From: Ilumatobacteraceae bacterium
GTDB lineage: Bacteria; Actinomycetota; Acidimicrobiia; Acidimicrobiales; Ilumatobacteraceae
Reading direction: 5' to 3'
NCBI GenBank assembly: GCA_033344875.1
Contig: JAWPMO010000001.1
Location: 3,683,595 to 3,747,594, forward strand
DNA length: 64,000 bases
This document shows, piece by piece, positions 42,909-51,583 of the stretch (the stretch's first letter is position 1; the number at the start of each line of letters is the position of its first letter). Under the pieces are notes generated by a model. It saw only the letters and a program-made list of their open reading frames with translations, had not been told where the DNA came from and ran no database searches. The translations under genes were made by a program, and so were the position numbers.

Positions 42909-44570
42909 ATGACGACGATCGATACACGTGCAGACACGGCGGCGGGCGGCGACGGCTCGTCGGCCCTCGTGTCGTTCTTCGCCGGCGCGGCGAACTGGGT
43001 CGTGACCACCGACCACAAACGGATCGGGCGCATGTACCTCGGCGCCGGCATGCTGGCGCTCGCCGCCGCATCGGTGCTGGGCCTCGTGCTCGGCCTCGAA
43101 CGGGCCGACGAGTCGAGCGCACTGCTCGACGGCGACGCCCTGCTCCAGGTCTTCCAGGCCTATCGAGTCGGGCTGGTCTTCGGCGCCGTGATCCCGCTGG
43201 CGCTCGGTCTGGCGATCGCGATCGCCCCGCTGCAGCTCGGCGCCCGCTCGATCGCGTTTCCCCGGGTCGCGCTGACCGGTTTCTACGCATGGCTCGGCGG
43301 TCTGGCCCTCACGATGTCGGCCCTCGGTGCCAATGGCGGCATCGGCGGCGGTGACGCCGACGCCGTCGACCTGTTCCTCGCCGGCCACGGTCTGATGATC
43401 GTCGGACTGCTCGCCTCCGCCGGCTGCGTCGCCACGTCCGTGCTGACCACCCGGGCCCCCGGCATGACCATGCGCCGCGTCCCACTGTTCGCCTGGTCGT
43501 CACTGGTCGGTGCGCTGGGCATGTTGCTCGCGCTGCCGGTCGTCTTCGGTGCGATCGTCTATCTGTTTCTCGATCACCGCTACGCACAGCTCAACTTCGG
43601 TGGTTCCGAAGGCATCGCCGCCTGGATCGGCTGGGCGTTCTCGGTGCCGGCCGTCGTCGTGTTCGCCCTGCCGGCGATCGGGTTCGCCGCCGAGACGATC
43701 CCGGTCACGTTCAAGGCCCGCCCGGCCGTGCGCGGCGTCGCATTCGCCGGGATCGCTCTCGTCGCGGTCACGGCACTCGCCGCCGTCACCCAGCAGTTCG
43801 TCCACGCGGTCACGTTCGACACCTCCGGTCAGGAGTTCCTCGAGGGCGCCGTGCCGATGCTGGTCTTCACCGGTTTGCCGCTGCTCGGGCTCCTCATCGT
43901 GATGGCCCTCGGCGCGTTGACCGCCAAGAACGGCCTCGCCGACGGTCGGCCTCGCGTCTCCGCACCGTTCGTGTTCGGGTTCCTCGGGCTCGGCATGATC
44001 ACCGTCGGCCTCGTCGGCAACCTGCTCCAGAGCATCACCGACCTCGAACTCCTCGGCACCACCTTCGAAGAGGGCGCCACGCTCTACGTCGTCGACGGCA
44101 CGGCACTGGCCGTCATGGGCGGCGTCGTGTTCTGGGCGCCGAAGCTGTGGGGGCGGGTGCTGCCCGACAAGAAGGTGTTGCCGCTCGCACTGCTGGGCGT
44201 GCTCGGCACGATCCTCGCATCCCTGCCGCTGTACATCGCCGGGTTCCTCGACCAGGCCGGCGGCATCCCCGCCAACGACGCCGACGTCGCGACGTTCCTG
44301 TCGATCGGCGACGTCGAGGGCGAGGCGCTCTGGACGATCCTCTCGCTGGCCGGTCACGGCCTCGTCGCTCTGACGGTCGTCGCGTTCGTCGGCCTGATGC
44401 TCGCGACCTTCACCGGTGACGGCGACGCCGCCGACGACAATCCGTACGGCGGCCACACGATCGAGTGGAGCACGCCCTCGCCGGCTCCCGCCCACAACTA
44501 CGAGCACGTCGCCACGGTGGCGTCCCCGACGCCCCAGTTCGACCTGACCCACGAAGGGAGCCAGTCGTGA
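42909..44570 (+). CDS. Cytochrome c oxidase subunit I homologue without metal ligands
   Basis: A 553-residue membrane protein with about 12 helices that aligns along its length to the true CtaD at 47585. Shared landmarks are W-x-x-T-x-DHK(K/R)(L/I)G, PLQ(I/L)GAR-x-(V/I)AFPR, RAPGM(S/T), a later A/W-PK(L/M)(W/F)G. Yet every catalytic ligand is changed. Helix II His93 is Tyr85, CuB His271 is Val246 and its Tyr275 partner Val250. The HH pair 320/321 is Gln295/Gln296, and the HFH pair 406/408 is Gly389/Thr391. It cannot bind heme a, heme a3 or CuB in the usual way. The gene is intact and first in the oxidase cluster, so a structural or regulatory role is inferred. Confidence 0.85.
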   Translation: MTTIDTRADTAAGGDGSSALVSFFAGAANWVVTTDHKRIGRMYLGAGMLALAAASVLGLVLGLERADESSALLDGDALLQVFQAYRVGLVFGAVIPLALGLAIAIAPLQLGARSIAFPRVALTGFYAWLGGLALTMSALGANGGIGGGDADAVDLFLAGHGLMIVGLLASAGCVATSVLTTRAPGMTMRRVPLFAWSSLVGALGMLLALPVVFGAIVYLFLDHRYAQLNFGGSEGIAAWIGWAFSVPAVVVFALPAIGFAAETIPVTFKARPAVRGVAFAGIALVAVTALAAVTQQFVHAVTFDTSGQEFLEGAVPMLVFTGLPLLGLLIVMALGALTAKNGLADGRPRVSAPFVFGFLGLGMITVGLVGNLLQSITDLELLGTTFEEGATLYVVDGTALAVMGGVVFWAPKLWGRVLPDKKVLPLALLGVLGTILASLPLYIAGFLDQAGGIPANDADVATFLSIGDVEGEALWTILSLAGHGLVALTVVAFVGLMLATFTGDGDAADDNPYGGHTIEWSTPSPAPAHNYEHVATVASPTPQFDLTHEGSQS

Positions 44571-45160
44571 GCACTGCGACCGGCCAGCTGGCACTGCCCC
44601 CCGCAGCCCCGGCGGCGCCCCGACGTCAACTGTTCATCGGCACCGCCGTCGCCTGTGTCGCGGCGACGATGCTCATCGGCGGCATGCTCGCGATCTGGGT
44701 GCTGCTGCGCGAACGGGTCGTCGACGGCGGCGGCCGTTTCCCGGTCGACCACATCATCCCCGAGGTCGCCAGCAACGTGATGCTGATGACCGTCTGGGCG
44801 CTCTGTCTCTTCGCCCAGTGGGCCGTGTACTCCGGTACCCGCGGCGACCGGGCCCACACGGCCCTCGCGCTCGGCGTGACCGGGCTCCTCGCGATCGCCT
44901 TCATCAACGCCCAGGCGTTCGTCTACGTCGACATGGGCGTCGAGATCAACGAGACCTATTACGGGGCGCTGTTCTACGCCATCACCGGTGTCATGCTGGC
45001 GCTGGTCGTGGCCGGCCTCGTCTACTCGACCGTCGCCGCCTTCCGGGCGCTCGGTGGTCGACTGGCCGAAACCGAGATCCTCTCGGCGCACGCCCTCTAC
45101 TGGTACTTCATTGCCATCGCGTACAGCGCGGTCTGGTTCTTCGTCTACGTCACCAAGTGA
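44567..45160 (+). CDS. Cytochrome c oxidase subunit III homologue (divergent)
   Basis: A 197-residue protein with five or six helices in the CtaE/CyoC pattern. Compared with CtaE at 49575, the helix segment YTLTGFHGVHVSVGV reads YAITGVMLALVVAGL here, and GLYWHFVDIVW reads ALYWYFIAIAY, so the conserved histidines are gone. The GTG start overlaps the stop of the subunit I homologue (GTGA). The two make a parallel, probably non-redox, I+III pair. Confidence 0.8.
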   Translation: MSTATGQLALPPAAPAAPRRQLFIGTAVACVAATMLIGGMLAIWVLLRERVVDGGGRFPVDHIIPEVASNVMLMTVWALCLFAQWAVYSGTRGDRAHTALALGVTGLLAIAFINAQAFVYVDMGVEINETYYGALFYAITGVMLALVVAGLVYSTVAAFRALGGRLAETEILSAHALYWYFIAIAYSAVWFFVYVTK

Positions 45161-45173
45161 GTCAGCACCCACG

Positions 45174-46301
45174 ATGTTCACCACCGGTTCCAAACTCCTG
45201 ATCGGCTCCGCCGCCGCCTCCGCCGTCTTCGCGGTGGTGTACGGCATCGCCCAAGGCGGTGCGCTCGGCACCATCGGCCTGATCTCCGCTGCCGTCGCGC
45301 TCGCCGGCCTCGCCGGGCTCAACACGTTCGTCAGCGACTCCAACGTCTCGGCGATGGACCACGATGCGTTCGCCACCTCGGCCGCCGCACAGGCGACCGC
45401 TCGGCCCAGCCTCTGGCCGCTGCTGGTCGCCCTGGGTGCGACCACCGTCACCCTCGGTCTCGTCACCTCCCGGGCGTTCTTCATCGTCGGTTTCATCGCG
45501 ATCATCGCCGGCGCCATCGAGTGGCTGTTGCAGGGCTGGAGCGAGCGGGCCTCGTCCGACCAGGGGTACAACGCCGACGTGCGCAACCTGATGGCCGACC
45601 CCATGGAGCTGCCGGTCGCCGGAGCCATCGGCGCCGCGGTCGTGGTGTACTCGTTCAGCCGCATCATGCTCGGCCTGCCGTCCAAGTCGGCGACGGTCAT
45701 CGCGTTCTCGGTCGCGGCAGCGGTCGTGCTGGCGGTCGGCACGTTCGTCGGCCTCAAGCGTGGCGCCTCCAAGACCTCGCTGACGGGGGCCTTCTCGATC
45801 GCCGCCGTCGCCCTGATCGGTGCCGGCACGTTCGCCGGCCTCAACGGCGAACGCGACATCCATCCGCACCATTCCACGGCGTACATCGCCGAAGAAGACG
45901 AATGCGGCACCGAGGAGACCGAAGCCGACGAGCGAGCCAGCCAGACCGTGGCCGCCAAGTCCAACCTCGCCGCCGAGCTCACGTTCGACGGTTCGACGCT
46001 CACCGCCGAGGCGACGGGTTTCGACGGCAGCTTCGACTCGCTGACGCTGCCCCGTTCGAACCCGAGCAACATCATCTTCCGCAACGAATCCGACCACCAC
46101 GCCCGTCTGGTGATCGAGATGCACCCGGCGATCGTCGACGGCGAACCCGCCGGGCCCGAGCGAATCTGCACGGCGCTGGTCGACGAGGGTGGTGCGCAGT
46201 TGCTCACCATCGTGTTCGATCGGCCGAGCATCGCGCTCGAAGACGGCTACGAGTTCACCGTGGCCGGTAGCGAAGCCATCCTCGAAGTGGTCGTGCCGTG
46301 A
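45174..46301 (+). CDS. CtaF-like membrane protein with cupredoxin-like C-terminal domain
   Basis: A 375-residue protein. Residues 1-130 resemble the actinobacterial oxidase subunit IV (CtaF of mycobacteria): a first pair of helices with GTIGLISAAVALAGLAGL, then SLWPLLVALGATTVTLGL and IIAGAIEWLLQGWSE. Three more helices follow (to about residue 235). The last 120 residues form a beta-rich extracytoplasmic domain (LTFDGSTLTAEATGF, LPRSNPSNIIFRNESDHHARLVIEM) that looks like a cupredoxin but lacks a normal Cys-x2-4-His site. With the two genes before it this gives I-, III- and IV-like subunits ahead of ctaC. Confidence 0.65.
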   Translation: MFTTGSKLLIGSAAASAVFAVVYGIAQGGALGTIGLISAAVALAGLAGLNTFVSDSNVSAMDHDAFATSAAAQATARPSLWPLLVALGATTVTLGLVTSRAFFIVGFIAIIAGAIEWLLQGWSERASSDQGYNADVRNLMADPMELPVAGAIGAAVVVYSFSRIMLGLPSKSATVIAFSVAAAVVLAVGTFVGLKRGASKTSLTGAFSIAAVALIGAGTFAGLNGERDIHPHHSTAYIAEEDECGTEETEADERASQTVAAKSNLAAELTFDGSTLTAEATGFDGSFDSLTLPRSNPSNIIFRNESDHHARLVIEMHPAIVDGEPAGPERICTALVDEGGAQLLTIVFDRPSIALEDGYEFTVAGSEAILEVVVP

Positions 46302-47578
46302 GCCGTCCGGCTACCCTGACCGAGAAAGTACGGACAAGCCCCCTCATGACCGAATCTCGCTCCACCGCCCGTCGTACCGGTCTCGCCGTCGCTGCACTCG
46401 GCGCCGCCATGGTGCTGTCGTCGTGCGCCGCCGACGCCCCGCAAGACACGTGGGCACCCGAGGGCCAGTACGCCCAGGAGATCCACGACCTGCAGTGGTG
46501 GGTGTTCGCGATCGCCGGCGTCGTCGGCGTGATCGTGTTCGCCGTCATCATCTTCGTGGTGATCAAGTTCCGTGACCGTGGTCAGCCGATCCCCGAGCAG
46601 TCGCACGGCAACGCGCTGATCGAGTACGCGTTCATCGCCCTGCCGGCGGTGCTGCTCGCCGTGATCGCGATCCCCACCGTCGGTCTGGTCATCGACCTCA
46701 ACGACACCGACGACGCCGAGTGTGTCGTCAACGTCACCGGTCAGCAGTGGTGGTGGGAGTACGACTACCCGATCGACGCCAACGGTGACATCTGCGGCTT
46801 CACGCCCACCGGCGATGCTGCCCCGATCGTCACCAGCGGCCAGATGATCATCCCGACGCAGGCCAAGGTCGTCATCCGCGGCACCAGCCGTGACGTCATC
46901 CACTCGTTCTGGGTGCCGAAGCTCAACGGCAAGCGCGACATGGTCCCCGGACGCGTGCACACCTGGAACTTCCAGGCCGAACGGCCGGGCATCTTCGCCG
47001 GTCAGTGCGCCGAGTTCTGCGGCCTCTCGCACGCCAACATGCGGATGGAGATCGTGGCGCTCGACGACGACGATTTCCAGGCGTGGATCGACAACCAGCT
47101 CGAGCCGTACCAGGCGCCCGAAGCCGACACGCTCGCCGCCGCCGGCGAAGCGACGTTCATCGCCCAGTGCGCCCGCTGTCACCAGATCGACGGCCTCACC
47201 GACGCCGACGGCGAATTGATCGTGGCGCAGCCCGAGAACTTCGTCTGGAGCGGAGCGGCGCCGAACCTCACCAACCTCATGACCCGCAACACGTTCGCCG
47301 GCGCCACCTGGGATCTCCTGACCCCGTCGTGCCGCGACGACGTGTGGGAGGCCGATCCCGACGAGTTCGGAGCCAAGTACCTCGAGGGCGTCACCGAGGA
47401 ATGTCTCAACGAGATCGACCTGAAGGAGTGGTTGCGCGACGCCCCGGCCAAGAAGCCGATGTACGCCGACCCCGAGCTGCTGGAGGAGACCGACGACAAG
47501 GTCCGCGGCATGCCGAACCTCAACCTGTCCGAAGACCAGATCAACGAACTGGTCGCCTACCTCCTCGAGCGGAAGTGA
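46298..47578 (+). CDS. ctaC: Cytochrome c oxidase subunit II with fused cytochrome c (caa3 type)
   Basis: A 426-residue lipoprotein. Signal peptide to lipobox LSSC, two membrane helices (WWVFAIAGVVGVIVFAVI and ALPAVLLAVIAIPTVGLVI), then the CuA domain with TSRDVIHSFWVP and CAEFCGLSHANM (two Cys, His, Met). A C-terminal cytochrome c domain has CARCH and Met in RGMPNLNLSED. An insertion with two extra Cys (near SCRDDVW and EECLNEI) lies inside the cytochrome c part. It takes electrons into the oxidase. GTG 46298 overlaps the previous stop (GTGA); ATG 46346 would give a more usual signal length. Confidence 0.93.
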   Translation: MSRPATLTEKVRTSPLMTESRSTARRTGLAVAALGAAMVLSSCAADAPQDTWAPEGQYAQEIHDLQWWVFAIAGVVGVIVFAVIIFVVIKFRDRGQPIPEQSHGNALIEYAFIALPAVLLAVIAIPTVGLVIDLNDTDDAECVVNVTGQQWWWEYDYPIDANGDICGFTPTGDAAPIVTSGQMIIPTQAKVVIRGTSRDVIHSFWVPKLNGKRDMVPGRVHTWNFQAERPGIFAGQCAEFCGLSHANMRMEIVALDDDDFQAWIDNQLEPYQAPEADTLAAAGEATFIAQCARCHQIDGLTDADGELIVAQPENFVWSGAAPNLTNLMTRNTFAGATWDLLTPSCRDDVWEADPDEFGAKYLEGVTEECLNEIDLKEWLRDAPAKKPMYADPELLEETDDKVRGMPNLNLSEDQINELVAYLLERK

Positions 47579-47584
47579 TCTGAG

Positions 47585-49582
47585 ATGGCTCTGATCGAAC
47601 GTCCGGCACCCGACACGCTGACACCCGCCGTCGCGACCCCCGAGTCGACCTACGGTGCGTTCCGCCGTCCCGTCCACTCCACCGGTTGGAAGTCGTGGCT
47701 CTTCACGATCGACCACAAGAAGCTCGGCATCATGTACGGCGTCTCGGCGCTGTTCTTCTTCCTGGTCGGTGGCCTCGAGGCCCTGCTCATCCGTGCGCAG
47801 CTGGCCGGCCCCGAGGGCACGATCCTCTCGGCCGACAAGTACAACCAGATGTTCACGATGCACGCCACCACCATGGTGTTCCTGTTCGTGATGCCGATGG
47901 CGGCCGCCTTCGCGAACTACTTCGTGCCGCTCCAGATCGGCGCCCGTGACGTTGCGTTCCCACGCATCAACGCGTTCGGCTTCTGGTGCTTCATCTTCGG
48001 TGCGATCTTCATCAACACGTCGTGGCTCCTCGGTGGCGCCGCCGACGGTGGGTGGTTCATGTACGCACCGAACTCCTCGGTGCCCTTCTCACCGACCAAC
48101 GGCATCGACTTCTGGGGCCTCGGCCTCCAGATCACCGGTATCGCCTCGCTGACCGGTGCGATCAACCTGATCGTCACCGTGATCAACATGCGGGCACCCG
48201 GCATGAGCCTGATGAAGATGCCGATCTTCACCTGGATGATCTTGGTCACCCAGTTCCTGCTGCTCTTCGCGATCCCGGTCATCACCGTCGCCCTGTTCCT
48301 GCTGATGTTCCAGAGGTCGTTCGACGCCACCTTCTTCTCGGTCGAGGCGGGTGCCGACCCACTCCTGTGGCAGCACCTGTTCTGGATCTTCGGACACCCC
48401 GAGGTGTACATCCTGATCCTGCCCAGCTTCGGCATCGTGTCCGAGGTGCTCCCGGTCTTCTCGAAGAAGCCGTTGTTCGGCTACCCGCTCGTCGTGTTCT
48501 CCGGTGCGGCGATCGGCTTCGTCGGCTGGGGCGTGTGGGCACACCACATGTTCGCTTCCGGTCTCGGACCGATCTCGGTCGCCGTGTTCTCGGTGTCGAC
48601 GATGGCGATCGCGATCCCTACCGGCGTCAAGATCGTCAACTGGACCATGACGCTGTGGGGCGGCAAACTCCGATTCACGACGGCGATGCTCTTCGCGATC
48701 GGCCTGATCGTGCAGTTCACGGTCGGCGGTCTGTCCGGTGTGACCCACGCCGTCGCACCGTCCGACACGCAGCAGACCGACACGTACTACATCGTCGCCC
48801 ACTTCCATTACGTGCTGTTCGGTGGCGCGATCCTCGGTATCTTCGCCGGGCTCTACTACTGGTGGCCGAAGATGTTCGGCAAGCTCCTCGACGAGAAGTG
48901 GGGCAAGTGGAACTTCTGGATGATGATCGTCGGCATGAACCTCACGTTCGGCCCGATGCACATCATCGGCCTGCAGGGTCAGCCCCGGCGCATGTACGTC
49001 TGGACCGAGGCCCGCGCCGGATCCGGCTTCTTCGATCTGGGCTTCTGGAACCTGATCTCGTCGATCGGGTCGTTCGTCCTCGGCATCGGCGTGCTGCTCT
49101 TCTTCGTCAACGTGTTCCTCTCGCACCGTCGTCACGGCCCGGCGCCGCTCGACCCGTGGGATGCCCGTGCGCTCGAGTGGCTCACCACGAACCCGCCGAA
49201 GGAGCACAACTTCGATCGCGTGCCGACCGTCGGTCATCTCGACGACTTCTTCCACCGCAAGTACGAAGATCGCGGCGAGGACGGTCACCACGACTTCCAC
49301 CAGGTGGCCACGGCCGAGGAACTGATGGCGGTCGAAGAGGCCAACGCCGATCCCGACATCCACCTGCCGTCGCCGTCGTACTGGCCGATCGTGCTCGCCT
49401 TCGGCCTGCCGGTGATGGCCTACGGCGTGATCTACAACTTCCTGCTGATCCCGGCCGGCGCAGTCATCGTGCTGTTGGCGATGTTCGGCTGGAGCCTCGA
49501 GCCGCACACGGCGACCGAGGCCGACTACGACCCGCCGACCCCCGAGGGTGGCGCCGAACTGGAGGTCGCCGATCATGGCTGA
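47585..49582 (+). CDS. ctaD: Cytochrome c oxidase subunit I (aa3/caa3 type)
   Basis: A 665-residue catalytic subunit with 12 core helices and an extended C-terminus. Heme a ligands His93 (FTMHATTM) and His408, heme a3 ligand His406 (AHFHYV), CuB ligands His271 (GHPEVY, with Tyr275) and His320/His321 (AHHMF) are all present. It reduces O2 to water and pumps protons. The last 130 residues (DPWDARALEWLTTNPP, then two helices) include a further membrane pair as in fused actinobacterial forms. Confidence 0.97.
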   Translation: MALIERPAPDTLTPAVATPESTYGAFRRPVHSTGWKSWLFTIDHKKLGIMYGVSALFFFLVGGLEALLIRAQLAGPEGTILSADKYNQMFTMHATTMVFLFVMPMAAAFANYFVPLQIGARDVAFPRINAFGFWCFIFGAIFINTSWLLGGAADGGWFMYAPNSSVPFSPTNGIDFWGLGLQITGIASLTGAINLIVTVINMRAPGMSLMKMPIFTWMILVTQFLLLFAIPVITVALFLLMFQRSFDATFFSVEAGADPLLWQHLFWIFGHPEVYILILPSFGIVSEVLPVFSKKPLFGYPLVVFSGAAIGFVGWGVWAHHMFASGLGPISVAVFSVSTMAIAIPTGVKIVNWTMTLWGGKLRFTTAMLFAIGLIVQFTVGGLSGVTHAVAPSDTQQTDTYYIVAHFHYVLFGGAILGIFAGLYYWWPKMFGKLLDEKWGKWNFWMMIVGMNLTFGPMHIIGLQGQPRRMYVWTEARAGSGFFDLGFWNLISSIGSFVLGIGVLLFFVNVFLSHRRHGPAPLDPWDARALEWLTTNPPKEHNFDRVPTVGHLDDFFHRKYEDRGEDGHHDFHQVATAEELMAVEEANADPDIHLPSPSYWPIVLAFGLPVMAYGVIYNFLLIPAGAVIVLLAMFGWSLEPHTATEADYDPPTPEGGAELEVADHG

Positions 49583-50213
49583 CGCCGCTGTCACCGACAC
49601 CGCGCCCGAGGCGCACGACGCCCACGGTCACGACGGCCACGGTGCCCACGTCACGTCGACCGGGCTGTCCAACAACAAGCTCGCGATGTGGATCTTCCTG
49701 GGGTCCGAGTGCCTGCTCTTCGGCGGCCTCATCTCCACCTACATGCTGTATCGCGGCCGCCACAGTGAGAACCTCGGCCCCGACCAGGTGTGGGACATCC
49801 CGTTCACGTCGGCGTCGAGTTTCGTCCTGCTGATGTCGTCGCTCACGATGGTGCTGGCCGTCACGGCTGCGCAGCGCAAGGACGACCGCAACACCCGTTT
49901 GTGGCTCACCGTGACGGCGCTGCTCGGTTCGCTCTTCGTCGCCGGCCAGGTCTACGAGTTCACGACGTTCTACCGCGAGGGCCTCGGCTTCACGACGAGC
50001 CTGTTCTCGTCGAGCTTCTACACGCTCACCGGCTTCCACGGCGTGCACGTGTCGGTCGGCGTCATCATGCTGCTCGCCACGGTCGGCATGATTCTGAAGA
50101 ACCGCATTCCGGGCGACAAGGCCGAGGTGGTCGAGTTGGTCGGCCTGTACTGGCACTTCGTCGACATCGTGTGGATCCTGATCTTCACCCTCGTCTACCT
50201 GATCCCTGCCTGA
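49575..50213 (+). CDS. ctaE: Cytochrome c oxidase subunit III
   Basis: A 212-residue subunit III with a His/Asp-rich N-terminus (HDAHGHDGHGAHV) and five helices: WIFLGSECLLFGGLI, VLLMSSLTMVLAVTA, FYTLTGFHGVHVSVG and YWHFVDIVWILIF. The ATG at 49575 lies inside the last codons of ctaD, with GGAGGT just upstream, so translation is coupled. Confidence 0.95.
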   Translation: MADAAVTDTAPEAHDAHGHDGHGAHVTSTGLSNNKLAMWIFLGSECLLFGGLISTYMLYRGRHSENLGPDQVWDIPFTSASSFVLLMSSLTMVLAVTAAQRKDDRNTRLWLTVTALLGSLFVAGQVYEFTTFYREGLGFTTSLFSSSFYTLTGFHGVHVSVGVIMLLATVGMILKNRIPGDKAEVVELVGLYWHFVDIVWILIFTLVYLIPA

Positions 50214-50224
50214 TCGAGAGCGAT

Positions 50225-50626
50225 ATGTCTGACATCACCGAAACGACCGAACTCGGCGACGGCTACGACCAGCCGAACGAAGCGGTGGCCGAATCCGTCG
50301 AGCACGGAGAACACACCGTCGACGCCACGCCCGACGACCACCCCGGCGAACACTGGTCGGACCTCAAGTTCGTCTACCTGGCGCTCGGTCTCGCGGTCAT
50401 CACCGCCGTCGAGGTGGCGCTGAGCTACATGGTCGACGACCTCGGGCCGGTGTTCCTGCCTGCGTTGCTGATCCTCATGCTGGTCAAGTTCTTCGCGGTC
50501 GTGATGTACTTCATGCACCTCAAGTTCGACAATCGGCTGTTCAGCCTGATGTTCTACCTCGGGCTGGGTCTGGCGGTTACCGTGTACGTGATCGCCCTGT
50601 TGACCTTCCAGTTCTTCAACTCCTGA
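50225..50626 (+). CDS. ctaF: Cytochrome c oxidase subunit IV (CtaF/CyoD type)
   Basis: A 133-residue protein: acidic N-terminus, then three helices including VFLPALLILMLVKFFAVVMYFMHLKFDNRLF, of which the VMYFMHLKFD end is the family hallmark. A small stabilising subunit of the caa3 complex. Twelve bases after ctaE. Confidence 0.92.
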   Translation: MSDITETTELGDGYDQPNEAVAESVEHGEHTVDATPDDHPGEHWSDLKFVYLALGLAVITAVEVALSYMVDDLGPVFLPALLILMLVKFFAVVMYFMHLKFDNRLFSLMFYLGLGLAVTVYVIALLTFQFFNS

Positions 50627-50641
50627 GAGAGGGGCGCCGAC

Positions 50642-51577
50642 ATGGCGCGCACCAACGTGATCGCGGCCGATCTGACGGTCGATCCACTGGCATTCCAGTG
50701 GCACCCGGAGGTCTGGCTGCTCGTCGCCTTCCTGACCGCGGCCTACGTGTACATGGTGCGCGTGATCGGCCCGCGGGCGGTCCCCGCCGGTCGTCCGGTC
50801 GTGTCGCGCATGAACATGGTCGCCTTCCCGTTGGCGATGCTGACGCTGTGGATCGCGTCCGACTGGCCGCTGCACGACATCAGCGAGGAGTACCTCTACT
50901 CCGCCCACATGATCCAGCACATGATGCTGAGCTACTTCCTGCCGCCGCTCGCCCTGATGGCGACGCCGACGTGGCTCGCACGGATCCTGCTCGGCGAGGG
51001 CGCGATCCGACGGTCGGTGCAGTTCTTGTCCAAGCCCGTCATCGCCGGGGTGCTCTTCAACGCGATGGTGATGATCCTCCACATCCCGCTGCTGGTCAAC
51101 GCGTCGCTCGACAACGGAGCGCTGCACTACGCACTCCACGTGCTCGTCGTCGCGACATCGCTTCTAATGTGGATGCCGGTGTGCGGACCCGTCCCCGAGT
51201 TCCGGATGGGCATCCCCGGTGCGATGGTCTACCTGTTCCTGCAATCGGTCGTGCCGACGGTGCCGGCCGCGTGGCTGACCTTCGCCGAGGGGGTCGTCTA
51301 CGACGCGTACGACCAGCCGCTGCGATTGTGGGGCATCAGCGCAGTGAGCGACCAGCAGCTCGCCGGTGCCGTCATGAAGGTCGCAGGAGGATTCTTCCTG
51401 TGGTCGATCGTGATCTACCTGTTCTTCAAGAAGTTCGCGGTCCGCGACGACGAGGCGTACAACTTCAGTCGCCGCGGCACCATCCCGTCGGCCGAGATCG
51501 TCGGCAACGACGACACGCCGCTCACCACCGCCGACGTCGAGCGTGAGTTCGCGGCGACGACACCGCCCGACGCCTGA
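50642..51577 (+). CDS. ctaG: Oxidase assembly factor, caa3_CtaG family
   Basis: A 311-residue membrane protein with seven or so helices. YSAHMIQHMMLSYFLPPL, FNAMVMILHIPLLVN and LHYALHVLVVATSLLMWMPV carry the conserved His/Met residues of the Bacillus-type caa3_CtaG family, thought to help insert copper into subunit I. Preceded by GAGAGGGGCG. Last oxidase gene of the cluster. Confidence 0.92.
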   Translation: MARTNVIAADLTVDPLAFQWHPEVWLLVAFLTAAYVYMVRVIGPRAVPAGRPVVSRMNMVAFPLAMLTLWIASDWPLHDISEEYLYSAHMIQHMMLSYFLPPLALMATPTWLARILLGEGAIRRSVQFLSKPVIAGVLFNAMVMILHIPLLVNASLDNGALHYALHVLVVATSLLMWMPVCGPVPEFRMGIPGAMVYLFLQSVVPTVPAAWLTFAEGVVYDAYDQPLRLWGISAVSDQQLAGAVMKVAGGFFLWSIVIYLFFKKFAVRDDEAYNFSRRGTIPSAEIVGNDDTPLTTADVEREFAATTPPDA

Positions 51578-51583
51578 CCTCGG

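Noticed and set aside
42909-44570. Reading the subunit I homologue as a nitric oxide reductase or cbb3 subunit
   Set aside because: Those families keep the six histidines; here all are replaced, and the landmarks align with aa3-type CtaD.
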